Assembly: GCF_021134715.1 (NCBI RefSeq) | Contig: NC_060026.1 | Coordinates: 7,059,001 to 7,123,000 of the forward strand | Reading direction: 5' to 3' | Length of the DNA stretch: 64,000 bases | Source: Daphnia pulex | Taxonomy: Eukaryota > Arthropoda > Branchiopoda > Diplostraca > Daphniidae | Part shown: piece after piece, positions 39,141 through 51,545 of the stretch | Layout of the letters: every line of letters begins with the position of its first letter | Position numbering within the stretch: the first letter of the stretch is position 1 | Notes under the pieces: generated by a model | Databases searched by the model: none | What the model was told of the DNA's origin: nothing | What the model saw: the letters and a program-made list of their open reading frames with translations, nothing else | Program-made: the position numbers and the translations under genes

Positions 39141-42100
39141 ACTATTAAGGAACCAACCATTTATCGCCTGTGCTGTATAGTAGCTTGGCACAGATCTTCG
39201 TTCAAGCGGATGATGGCGAAACTCTCCGCCGGGGCTGTTAAAAGATGCAGACTCATCTCTTGGATTTTTTGGGCAGCGCCCAGCACATTCTGCGTCTTCT
39301 AAATTTTCGCCGACCAATTTTTCACTCGAAAAAGATAAAACGAGTTAAAAACACGGCATGAAATTCATTTGGCATTTTTTTTTTGTTTAAAATGGGCGCC
39401 TCTTATTATTATTCATTCCGTGTTGTTCTGTCTGTCAAACAAGGCACCCCCATGGCGAGCCCACCGCGGGTAACCGAAAACATCATCCCGTTTGGAATTG
39501 TTTTGACGCCGGGCGAGTCTTCAATATGGTCAGAAAAAGAGAGATCCATCTTGGTTATTACATAACGGACGCGCAAAACGTCCGCTGCCGCATCAAGCGT
39601 CGGCCGTGCATGACCAAAAAAAAAAAAGACAAATGTGGAAGATATTATTTTAAAAGAGCTCAGAAGAATATATTGTTAAGGTTCGGTGCCTGGCAACGCC
39701 ATGATGTGGCACCAAAACACAACAAATAATAATAATAAAAAAAACTCCCGTCCGCCGCCGCCGTCGTCTTCGTTCGGTTGTCACCGATGCCACGCATCGC
39801 TTTTACTTTCCCAAATGACGTGATTGGTTTTTAAATAGTGAAAACTCTGGTAGACCTTGAAAGGGGGGAAACGAATTTTTGTTTACGGCTCTAACCGATA
39901 AACGCGCCGAAGACCTCAGCATCGAACCTATCACCTAAGCGCCAATTGCCGTGATGTGTTTCCATCTCAAAATGAAACTACGAAAAATTAGCAGGACAAT
40001 ATAAAGCCAAAGCATTTCAATAAACACCTTTGAGATGCTGCACATATACCCAGTACCACGTCTGTGTTACATATCCCGCCAAAGAATTAAATTTTCAAAA
40101 TTCGCGCTGTCCATATTCTTAAGAATAACTTTTTTGGCATCATAAAAAAGAAATTTTTTCCAAGTGAGAATGACTCGCCTTTTTTTTCCACGAGAAATGC
40201 TTACACACATACCCGTTTTTTTCTCTCTTTTTTTATATTACATTTTCGCATTGTTCGATTTGGTTTTCTGCATCATAAAAATGCCATTCAAGGTGACAGG
40301 CGGGGTAATAGGCAAACTGCTTTGGTCTGGCTGGGTTGTTGCATGTTATTTTTTACGACATCATCGACTCTCGTGGCATGTGAAATCAAAGGGCCACAAT
40401 AGTAGAAAAGGAAGAAAAAAAAAGGACAGACAGAAAATCGTACGTTTGGAAAATATGGAGGGATAACGAAGGTGCGAAACATGATTGGGAGACAGGAGGT
40501 ACACAGCTCTGCGTCTATCAATTTTTTAATGGCTGACAGGTTAAGAGTGGCCGTACATAGGCACACAAGTGGACAGCAACGCAGGGCCCTTTTATGGCCG
40601 CTGTCACGGAGGCTAGTCAAGTGACACTCTTTTTCCTCTTAAAACAAAAAGAAGTCGATGCAATTGACATTGGCACCCTGCTGCCTTTTGCTGCGCTTGT
40701 TTGTCTCCTTTTTCAACTTTCATCTGCCTGCTGGGTTTATCTGGTCGGACAACCTGCACAGTTTTGGTGCAGAGAGTGAGAGTGAGAGTGGATTTTTTGT
40801 TTTGTGTTACAACTCGCATGTACGCATATAGACACTCGTCTAAGATTCCTCAAAACCAGTAAGCCGGTTGTTGTTGTTTTAAAAAAAGGAAAATAATAAA
40901 AACAAGTTGGGGAAAAAAAACTTACACAACCCTAAACATAAAAGCTATTCATCTTGGGAAATAGTTGATGCTTATATTTATAAGTTACAAGCTTCAAAAG
41001 AGCTCCGACAGCCAACAACAATTGGTCAGGTTTTTTTTTATTTATTTATTCCCTTCACCCCCCACCACTTTTTTTTTCCTTTCCTTCCATCCCCCATGAA
41101 CTTTTTTCTGCATAGGAACAAGAGATTGTTGTTGTAATAATCTTTGCTCCTGGTGCTGCCCGGGTTGAATGAAAAAGAATAGAAAGAAAGATGCCCCGAA
41201 AACAGGTTCATTATATAACAACGGCGCGCTTCATTTATCTCCACATCTCCAACATTTTCGTTCTTCTTCTTCTTCTTTTATCGTTCGAGGAAGGCGCCAG
41301 CTGGGCCGAAAAAAAAAATAATAGAGAGAAGGAAAAAAAAATAACAACGAAATAAAAAAAAACCCTCGAAAAACGGCCGGCAGCGGACGCACTGGAGCTG
41401 TACGGGCCAGCAAAAGGAAGAACTTACCAGTGGGAACGAAAGAGAGAGTGAGGAGGGGGGCAGCAGGAATCATATAAAGAAGGGGAGAGTGAAATGGTAA
41501 AAAAAAAAAAGAAACACTCTCTCTTTTTTTTTCCCTTTCGATTTTGAATGGAGAAGTTCAAAACCCGCAACCGTACGTGTGTATATACAGCGCGCTTGCG
41601 TTTGGGAATTTTTATTTCGTTTTATTTTCGGGTATCAAAGAAAGTGCTAGTAGAGACAACCTTGAACCGAGCGCGCCAACTGAAAATATTGCATCACAAT
41701 CATCAGAAAATGGAAAAACATTTGACATCAAATGTTTCAGGTGTTGATGAGTCATTTTTTGATTTATTCATCCGTTTTGTTCAATCACGTATGCAAATTT
41801 TCCCCTATTTTTGTGCGTGATGTTTCCAATTGAGTCGAGTCGAGTTGGGAGAAAAATGTAAGAATCATTTTGTTTTTCCCCTTAAAAAATTGTTTTGTTT
41901 CTCTCGATTTTCAAGTTTGTAGTTGTTGGCTCACCGATGGCGATGTGTTGGAGGCAACCAGACGGCCGTGACTCTCTCTCTCTACATATATATACCGCTG
42001 TCAAGGACAAAAGGTGATGCATTCGATCTCCCATTAAATACCTACACACAGCAAAAGAATAACGAAACAAGATACTATATAGCGGAAAAAGGAGACTGTG

Positions 42101-45100
42101 GAAAAGTAAAAAGAAATGGCCACGACTGGCAGCGGCAGTTCAGCACTACCTTGATGATTACTAAGCAGCGGCGACTTAAAAAATGCCGCTCCTTCTTCAA
42201 TGGCCAGTCAGTCCTGTATATTACTACTATCTACCTGTGTGCTGCTGTTCTTAGATTTGGAAATACTCCCGCCGGGTCAATGTCACAGTCTAGTGGCCCA
42301 GTTTTATTTCGCCCACCTTTATCTTGTTACCTCCCTTTTTTTTATTTGTTCTCTTCTATTCTTCTCAAAGGAGAAACAAAAAGGAGAACATCTATGAATT
42401 ATACAAAAGAACCAATCACCCACACACACAGACACAAGCACAGACCCCCCTCTTTTTCTTCCCCCCATTGTTTAATGGGTTACATTTCGGGAGACACATA
42501 ACGACGAGTCGTAGTTTTGTTGTGTCTAGCGTCGATTAGTCTCTTATTTTACAGGTTGTTTCGTTCTTTTTCACCTTGGGATATTCCGGCGAGACATTTC
42601 GGAGCTCTGAAGAACGTCATTAGCCCTGATATGCAAATGGGATTCATAATATAAAAAAGAAAAAAGGAAAAAAAGGAGGACGAAAGAATGCAGAATCACA
42701 AGTTCTTTTCTATTTCTTATCTCATCTCCAGACTTGCCGATGGGGTGAACGAATGGGTTAAACCCGACGAGTTGCGGGACACACCTGCCGTATAGAGAAG
42801 AGACTAACACAACCGAAAAAGAAGATATCGTAGACGCTGACCGGCCGCGAGTCGTTCATTGACGAACAGACGAGAAAAGACATTTTGACTGTTTTATTAT
42901 AATTTGTTTTTTGTTTCTTTTTTCTTTTTTTCTTAGCAAAGGAGCCCATACCAGATGATGACGGCATTTTTACTTTTTTTCGTCTGTCTATAGCAGACTC
43001 GCCCAACAGGAAACAATTAATGGCAGATAATGATCGTCGGCGTGTACAGCACGCAACACGGTATATAACAGCCAGAAAACCAAATGGGACTCTACATAGG
43101 CACTCCGCACCTGTGCGACAAACGTCGCCCATACAAGATATAGGGAGGAACCGAGGATAGCAACAATGAAATAAAATGAAATGATATAAAACAAAATGGC
43201 AATGAAAAAATAAGAAAACATAAAGCGTAACGGACCATATGCGCCTATCCCGAAATTCTTAATTCTTTAAATACCAAAATAGAATTTTTTTTTGTGGCTC
43301 TAGGCAAATATTGAAGCATGACCCGTGACGTGTGAACGGGCAATCCACCACACACTCTACGTATATCTACACGAACGCAGACAAACAGCCAGCGACGACA
43401 GACGGAGCGGCGGCAGAAGGCTGGGATTGCACGCCGACTAATGGACAATCGTCGTCGTTGTTTTTTCTAAAAATAAAATAGAAGAAATAAAATAAAAAGA
43501 AGTAAAACGGTTATTACGATAATGGTTCTTCTCGTGAATGAGAGAAGAAGAAAAGTTTACACAAACTTATTAGTCGACGTCGTCGTCGTCGAGAGGAAAT
43601 TTGAAATAATCATCGTGAGTGTGCGCCCCGACCGAGCAAGTGAAATGTCCCATTTCCGTTCACATGTAGAGGGAAGACTGAATAACCGCAGCTTAAAGAA
43701 AACAAAAGTAAATATACGTAATAGACTCAAAAAGAAAATAAAATAAAACGAGTTGAGGGTGGTTAGGTATAGGTAGAGCACAAGACCTTGTCTCCATATA
43801 TACGGGACCGAAAGTGAAAATTCAAAGAGCATACGGGTGGCGGCCACACCTAATTGGAATGCCTATGTCGTATACGCGTTCGATGTCTGAATGAATGTGT
43901 GTATAGTAGGATAGACGGCGAAAACTCTTTGCCTAACGCCAAGGTCTTCCAGTTAACGATCCCTCAACATCTCAGACGGGGAAAAAGGAGAGTAGAAGGT
44001 TAAGGATGTCAATCAAGGCAATGTTGAAGCAGAAATGAAACAAAAACGGGAGAGATCCGCCGCAAATCACTCCTTGAACTTGTTTCTGCTTCTCTAAATC
44101 ATTCCATAAAATTCATTCATCCGTAATAGGAACAAGAGAAAATGGCAGTATATAGGTATAGCCATAATATATTTATAGGTGGAAACATGCAGGTAAAAAC
44201 TGAGAGAAAGGAAATGTTGTGAAACTGACACCATTGAAACACTCTGGCGGCTGAGCTGGCTGGGGATATTACGTTTCGGAATATATGCAACTCGCCAAAT
44301 AACGTTATAATATCGCGGCCTTGGCAAGTTGGTTCACTACGGCAAATGAAAATGCATGGTGCAATCGGAACAAAAACCATCTGCTCCATTTAGGGTCTAT
44401 CTCCGTCGCCAAAAAAAAAGGGAAAATTTTCCTTTGAAAGTTTTGAAAGGATTTCTACTCAAAAAGTTTTACCAGCATGTTATGCAACTTTAGTCAAATG
44501 CCAAAATCATCGCCAAAAAATAATGGTTACAAAATTCTAACTAGTTATGAAATGACAGCTGGAACATGCACAATTATTTGACGACTGTATATACAGTTTT
44601 AAACTCAATGGATCACCAGGGCGGGATTTTTAAAAAAATAATAAAACGCTACAGTCATTTTGTTATTACGGCGCGCCTTTTCCACATTTTTTGAACAAAC
44701 GATCCTGCCGCAGGACCGTCTAATTCTTCACATTGGGTGGAGAGAAAGAGTAAGGACCTCAACAGTCCCCGAAAAAAAACTTTTCCCCTTTGCACCCCCC
44801 ATTTTTTGGGAACCTCAAAAATAATAATGGATAAATATAGAGGAAGAAGCGGAGAGAACACGAAGAGAGGGAAGAAATGAAACAGGTGGAAAAAAAATAA
44901 AGAAACAAGACAAAATGTTGAAAAAAAAAAGTAAGAAAGGTATACACACACATCCAGGGGAATGCATGGATGAAGCGCGGGCCTGTGCGGCAGGCGGATC
45001 TGCTAGCTTCCGGCTATAGGCCAAGGTTAACATGCATCGCTCGCGCGGTGCGTTAGTTATCCACCACACATTTTCCCATGTTTAAAAAAAAAGAAGAAGA

Positions 45101-45767
45101 AAAAAAAATGCTCTTTTCTCTTCTTCTTTTCGGTCGACTTCTTTTCTTTCAGAGAGAGAGAAAAATAAAATAAAATAAAGAGTCTTTGGCGATAGCCATC
45201 GCTTCTCCTTTTGTCAAAAATTGTAAAAGGGGAAAAAAAAGTTAAGGTTAAAAATAAAATCCCAAATAATTAAACTACCCTTATATATATATAGCTACGA
45301 ATGCAGGTAATAATATAAGAAACCCCTAGGGAGAGTGAGTTGCATGCAGCGTGAAATGCCGGGAATATTCGGCCGCACGATGCGTGAGAATGTCAGAAAA
45401 AAGGCCCAATGATGATGACGGGCTAGAGGGGGAAAAAAGCCTAGCCAGAAAAAGTTTGACAAGGAGGTCTTCTACCCTATGAGTATATTCGTATTTTTTG
45501 AAATAAAAACTTTTCTCTGCATGGTTCTCTGACGCTGAAAATTGAGGGAGAGGGTGAACAAAATGAACGGGAAACTCTGTGTGCAGCGTATGTCTATGTT
45601 CCTCTGTACATACACGACTCTTGCAAGCTTCCATCGTGATAGCGGGCCCGAGAGCTTCGAATTCTCCACATTCTCCCACGAATGTAGGTTTACGTAACCT
45701 TGACTGTGTATAGCTATCGAGAAAGTTGTGTGTGTGTCTCACTCTCTCTTCTTGTTCCTCTACACAA

Positions 45768-45786
45768 CACACACACACACACACAC
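45768..45786. repeat. AC dinucleotide microsatellite
   Basis: About nine AC units. Confidence 0.92.
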
Positions 45787-47682
45787 GGGGACCTGTGCGC
45801 GCGCGCTTATAGACACCTCCTCCGGCGCACCTGTGCGTGGAACCACCGATTGACCGATTCCTCCCCTCTTTTCCACTACAAGAAGAAGAAGAAGAAGGAA
45901 AAAAAATTAAAAAACTCCTTTTACTTTCAAAAATACTTATATACCAAAGTATAGCAGCCAAACCCGTATACCGGGTGCTATTAAATTCCTTCTAGCTGTT
46001 GTGTGTATGGCCCAGTCTATAGAGTTTGGTGTTGATTATTAATACTCATTTGTTATATTGCGGTTCTGTTGATCTGAGAGGGAGCAAAAAACTATCAGGA
46101 CTCATTTTAAAAAATACTAAGAAGAAAAGAAGGGATATTACGTAGAAAATGGGGAATAAAAACTAGTTCAGTCCAGCTATCAAAATCAGTGGCTTACGAA
46201 GAAATTAGTAAATGATGATTGCCCTCAAAAATACGGAGAAAAAAAGTTGTAGGCAAGGAGCCAACAGGACGAGAGTTTTTGTTTGTTTATGTGTGTGTGG
46301 CCGGACGTTCTCTCTCTCTCTTTCTCAGACGAAGTTCAGCAAGTGAAAGTTGTCAACTTGCGTGCGATTTATCAACGCCGCCGACGGTCAACGAAAGAAA
46401 AGCGAAACTGAAATGAAATTTTCAATTAATCCCAAACACGTCCGCTACTATTTAGAAAAGTCAAAATCCTAATGCGAGATTGCTGTTTTCCGATTCCAAT
46501 CCGAGAAATCACGGGCTCGATCTAATCAATACCCGGCCGAGAGTTCTCTCATCGTCTATACAGATCGCTTTCTCTATTTATCCACCTGCACTGGCCGAGA
46601 GTCTAGAGTTTGGCGCTTTATAGCCGAGCTAATAATAAATACAAAAAGTGGGGGACTCGGTCAACATGGACACGAACGAACGGGATATTGCTGGGGATCC
46701 GCATTTACCATGTCTGAAAAAAAGAGCTGCCACGAGCGTCAAATCCAGCCAGCAGCGCACACACCTGTGTGTTATTAGACAAGCGAAGAAGAAGAAGAAG
46801 AAAAAAAAAAGAGAAAGGGCCGCGCGCGGACTTAACGTTACATGTAGAAACGAACTGACTGCCAATTTTGGACTCTTACCTTGATTTCCCAATGAGAACC
46901 TTTGACCGAGAGTCTAAAACACCGCGCTGCTGACTTTGACCGACTTCTAGATTCTGGCAGGGTCGCCAGCAGCGTGCAAGCGAGTCTATAGTTGCGTCAA
47001 AATGTACCGAATCTAACAAGACCGAACGAAAGATGGCCAATCTTTATTGATAGAGAGAGAGAGAGTGAGTGGAAAGATAATCATATAAAAGAAAAATACT
47101 ATAATATTATTATCACCCTCCTCCGGATTTATTTTTATTTTTTTGTATTATGCCGGTTGTTGTTGTTGCGTCATTCTTCAGCTTCCTCTCCTGCGGCATT
47201 CAACTTTCCCCCCCATATCTTGCCCATTTCGGGGATGGTATTTTTTCGTTTCGACTTTTTTTTTTCCTTGTTGGTCCCGAAAATTTCTGTGACGTCGTTG
47301 CGGCTCTCACCTTTCGATCTCGCAACCTGGATCCAAACATCCGTCACGGAAACCCCAGCGCAATTTTTTTGGCACGAACGAAAAGATGTCAGCCATGTAA
47401 ATTAGGATATTGCGTCAATGTCTGGCATAGGAAGAAAGATGCATGATGGGAAATGGGTGAGCGAGCGCCGGGCGGAAAGAGATGTTGAGCAAAATAGAGA
47501 GGGGAAAAAAGAAAAAAAGAACGTGACGTATACAATGTAACAAACGTGACGGGATTGGTGGGGGGGGGGACTGGTGGCGGTATTGCGACAGAGCGGCGGC
47601 GGCGCGTTCACTTTCACTTGCACGAATCCAACAGCCAAACAAGACCATCTCCCAATTGAGTGAGCACTGTTGTCCACCTTCA

Positions 47683-47683
<1 letters not shown>

Positions 47684-47712
<29 letters not shown>
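47684..47712 (+). repeat. CAA trinucleotide microsatellite
   Basis: About nine ACA/CAA units in a row. Confidence 0.93.
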
Positions 47713-47713
<1 letters not shown>

Positions 47714-48365
47714 CCTCTCAATTGTATAATGCGAGGAAAAAGAAGCAGATAGAAAGTCTGAGGAAAAACGAAAAAACAAAGAAAAACCCGAAACAATAAA
47801 TTCATATGAACGAATTTGACTGCTGTGCGATGTGTGTCCGTTTTTTTAATTTCTTTTTCGGCATTGGAGCGTGGAAATATAAAAGCAAACAGGTTTTTTC
47901 TTATAACTTTTTTTCTGATTATTATTTGGTCCATTCTGTTGCATATGCCAGTAATTTCTCTCTGTGGATTTTGTCGAATGATTTATTTAGTTTTGTGTGG
48001 AAAATAACCTAGTCGTTCAGTCAGATTTCACCAGCCCCAGCGTCTCACTTTGATTCCCAGTGATAGGATCCGGGCGGCTCATCCCGCGAGCGGGAAAGTG
48101 GGACCCCTCTCTCATGAAAAATTCCACGCCATCTTATCATCTTGATGGGATGACACGGTCACACGGACCTGTCGGCACAACCAACTTCGCCATCATTTGA
48201 CGAGTTTTGTCGGATAGCATCGTTTTCTATTCTTCTCTCTTTCCAAATAGCGTGTGCGTGAATTTTTGGCAACAATAGACACCAACGTACGGGAAGAACA
48301 GGGTCAAGAAAGTTGCGCACGGCCGGACACACGGCGATAGATAAGAGAGACCCTCTTTTTTTTCC

Positions 48366-48386
48366 CGGTTCGGTTCGGTTCGGTTC
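48366..48386 (+). repeat. GGTTC pentanucleotide repeat
   Basis: Four consecutive CGGTT/GGTTC units. Confidence 0.88.
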
Positions 48387-50715
48387 AGACATGGTGGACC
48401 ATCGTGACTCGAAGCATATGCCTATATAATCAAACACACGTCACGAGTGAGAGTGACCGCCGCCTGTTTGTGTTTTTGCGCGCATCCCATTTCCACCGTG
48501 CAACTTGATTTGATGGTCAATTCCAGGGACCGTCTGAAAATGTTTATTTTTCATTTCTGGTCGCGTAATAATATATGCAACTGTATAATATTGCTCGGTC
48601 TGTTAGCGTCGTCGTTTGCGGCTCTTATAGCGTGACACATCGACGCCCGTTCAATAATTCAATAGCTCGTCAGACGAGCCGAAAAGAACGTGAGTCTTTG
48701 CTGAAAACAAAGAAAAAAAGGGAAAATAACAATCAAAATGAAAACTAAAACAACAAGAAAATAAGGCCAAATTACGACCAGATGTTTCCCCATTGCCTAT
48801 TCCGTCATTGGGAAGTGAAGCCTGCAGTCCAAAAAAAGGGTTAAAGAGAAAACGCTCTCCCTTTCTATACGGTGACGCCATGTTGTTTATTTTTTTTTTC
48901 CCGACCGTCTTATTTTTCTTGTGGGCAAACAAACAAAAATGGGGACGAGAATGTAGGAACGCAAATAAAACCATGAATGAACAATGACATTCAATGGGCT
49001 GTGGCCGAGAAAAATAAAAAAGGGTTAAGCTCTTCCTAGTAATAAGACTCTTTCATGCCACATCATCATCTCTCTCTGTTTCTCCGCTTTTGTGTGTGCT
49101 GATTTGTATTATATTTTTGAATTTTGTCATGAGATCTGCATAATAAGTCAAACGGCCAGCAGCCAGGAAAGTTGCGAACAATTACCAGCACTTTTGCTTC
49201 GTTCGGGACTTCGGGGGATGAAGAAACAATTTGAGTTCTAGATGATGATGATGAACCATCTTTGTCTCTCGTCGCTCTCTCTCATCTGTTTACTAAATTC
49301 GACTTACTTTTGCGCATTGAAATCTCTGTCGAAATATTAAAACGTTTCTCTCCTTATTCAGGTGGTGGACTATTGCGCAACAACCCAGTTCTTAGTGGCC
49401 ACCGAATCGCCATTTTTCCAGCCATTCCTGATCATAACTGCGCCACTCTTTTTATTCCCCTGGCCAGTTTTCGGGAACGAGAGAGAGAAACACAACATTA
49501 GACATTCTTACATAACAAACCTACCGACAGCTGTTGTCAGTCCTGTCGACTCCATATGGCTCTTTCTATTTCTTGTTGACTCTTCTACTCGACGTATTCG
49601 TACGCCTCTAAACACAATAATATCATCAGTTCTCTTGAGGAAAAAACAAAAAAAAAAGACCAGGGTTAAGTCGATTGTTTTCCTCATTCGTCCTTCCGCC
49701 CTATCTGGAGATTGCGCGTCCAGCTACAAAGAGTCGTTCCAGCAGTCGTATGGGAGTCTGTGTGTGTTGGGCACAGGTATGCAGCCCGGCCTTCGAGGCA
49801 GAGGATCTGACGTTGAAGGTTAAACAGGCGTAGACAAAGTTCCAGTGGAAAGAGTTTTTTTTTTCTTCTCTCCTTCTATCGCCATCCATCCGAACGCACC
49901 CGCGCGCTCCTGGCACGCTCGGGGTGAGACATGAGACGCTTGCGTGCTTGTGACCGCAGTTATATGGGCATGGCTCTTTTTTCTTTTCTTTAAAAATCAA
50001 AAAATCTTTTTCTTGTCTATTTTCAGCAGCAGTCGCGAAACATGCGACGTAGGCAGTTTTCTTTTCCTGAAATTAAAAAAAAAACAAAACAAAGACTAGA
50101 AATAAAAGAAGAAGTTTTAATTCCAAGGATCAAGTATTTATTGATATAGTCAACCGTTTAGACGAGCCACTCTTGGATGGTCGTAGACTCTCTCTATTAC
50201 ACAGCGTAGGTTAGCCTTCTAAATAGCACACGAACCCAAACAAGCCTGCTAGTAGAAATCGATCTTTTCCTACATTGATGCATTTATTTCTTCGTTTCGT
50301 TTTCTAGTCGTTATACATTTCCGTCAATACTATGCAAACAATAGACTCTTCCACTTCACTTCACCCCCTATACCTTCTGATGAACATCAATTTCAGTAAA
50401 CCGTCACTGGGCATTGACATCATTGAGCGACAGAAGGCTTGTAAAAAAAATAAGGGGAGTTGGGTGTGGAGGAAACGGGTGATAATTACGTCACAGTATC
50501 AATAAAGTAAATCCAACAAATTTTGAACTGGGTCTCATTTAATTTTTCTCCCGTTCTCCTACATCATCTGGAATGTGAGGAAAAAAAGAGTCGATTAAAA
50601 AAGGATCCCAACACCGAATTTTAAGAAAATGTGTAGGAAACAATCTTCAAATCTAAAAGGCTGAAAAAAAAACCGCACCATTTCGAACGAGGCAACTTAG
50701 TTCACTCTGGAACCC

Positions 50716-50735
50716 AAGTGCCACCTAGCGGCCAG
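50716..50735 (-). promoter_or_regulatory. Strong CTCF-like binding site
   Basis: The minus strand reads CTGGCCGCTAGGTGGCACTT. This agrees with the known animal CTCF consensus TGGCCACYAGRKGGCRCYA at nearly every informative position (GCTAGGTGGCAC core). It sits about 0.7 kb past the 3' end of mitoferrin, between the gene desert and the compact gene cluster, a typical insulator position. Function is inferred from sequence alone. Confidence 0.45.
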
Positions 50736-51120
50736 ACTTTTCAAAGGCCAATAAATTTTTTCTTGCTTTTTCTAATCTAATTTGGTTAGTTATTTTTTTT
50801 TAACACACTATCACTGTGATAGAATAACTTCATCGTTGCTTTCTGCAAGGAAGTGTTGAGGTTATTTGAAGAGAGATTGTTGTGGGACTTGGTATGAAAG
50901 AAAAAAAAGGAAAAAAAATGATTTCCCCCTAACGCGAAGCGTCCAAAGTTAATAAACAAATGGGAAAACAGGAAAATAGCATCACAGACTAGAAGACTCA
51001 GATCTGGAAGGACTGCCTCATCTAAAGGCTAATCACCCCAACGAGGCAACAGCTGCTTCGGAAATGGATAAAACGTAAAATGAACAGTGAAAAAAGAAGG
51101 AGGGGGAACAATAACAATTA

Positions 51121-51138
51121 AAAAAAAAAAAAAAAAAA
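51121..51138. repeat. Poly-A homopolymer
   Basis: Eighteen consecutive A. Confidence 0.93.
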
Positions 51139-51405
51139 GGATACAAATAACGATATCGTTACGGTGCTCCTACAGAATGATTAACTCACATGTGATAACA
51201 TAGACATGATTTCCGAAGAAGGATCCAAAAGAAGGCAGCCGGGATGTATAAAAGAATTGAATGGGAGCTATCAAAATAACTCAACGTACTTTCTTTAACG
51301 ACAATTTCATATGGCATCAAGAATTCAAGTAATTTTTGTGGCTACATTTTCTGGTGCAAATTTATATACGTAATGCCATTTGAGTTGTCGCTAGAGAAAG
51401 ATGTG

Positions 51406-51411
51406 TTTATT
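51406..51411 (-). terminator. Candidate polyadenylation signal of mitoferrin
   Basis: AATAAA on the minus strand, about 135 nt after the mitoferrin stop codon. Confidence 0.5.
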
Positions 51412-51545
51412 AATTTTGACAGATCTTGGGAACGGAAGAGAAAGAGAGGCGTGACCTAGAGATTGGGGATTTAATTGGGGATACTTGGCGATTTTTTTTT
51501 TTTTTTTCTCATTCTACTTCTTTGCTTTAGAAGGAAGAAAAATAT

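Larger units (their letters stand above)
32186..41000. other. Non-coding stretch with microsatellites
   Basis: No recognisable gene. It contains a 16-bp poly-G tract (37844-37859), a GAA run (38072-38096) and a GT run (38458-38478). The small open frames match no protein family I recognise. A CTCF-like core lies at 39127-39140. Confidence 0.5.
41001..51405. other. Non-coding stretch between the desert and the mitoferrin gene
   Basis: No recognisable gene. It contains AC repeats near 45768-45786, a CAA microsatellite (47684-47712), a GGTTC pentamer repeat (48366-48386) and a poly-A run (51121-51138). The longest open frames here (211 codons at 45326-45961 minus, 192 codons at 41923-42501 plus) run through simple repeats and have no domain signature. 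A strong CTCF-like site lies at 50716-50735. Confidence 0.5.

Noticed and set aside
41923..42501. 192-codon plus-strand open frame
   Set aside because: It crosses CT and CA tracts, contains no recognisable domain and shifts composition along its length; treated as chance.
45326..45961. 211-codon minus-strand open frame, the longest in the window
   Set aside because: It runs through an AC microsatellite (Cys/Val repeats) and simple A/T runs, has no domain, no plausible promoter or splice context, and composition typical of chance.
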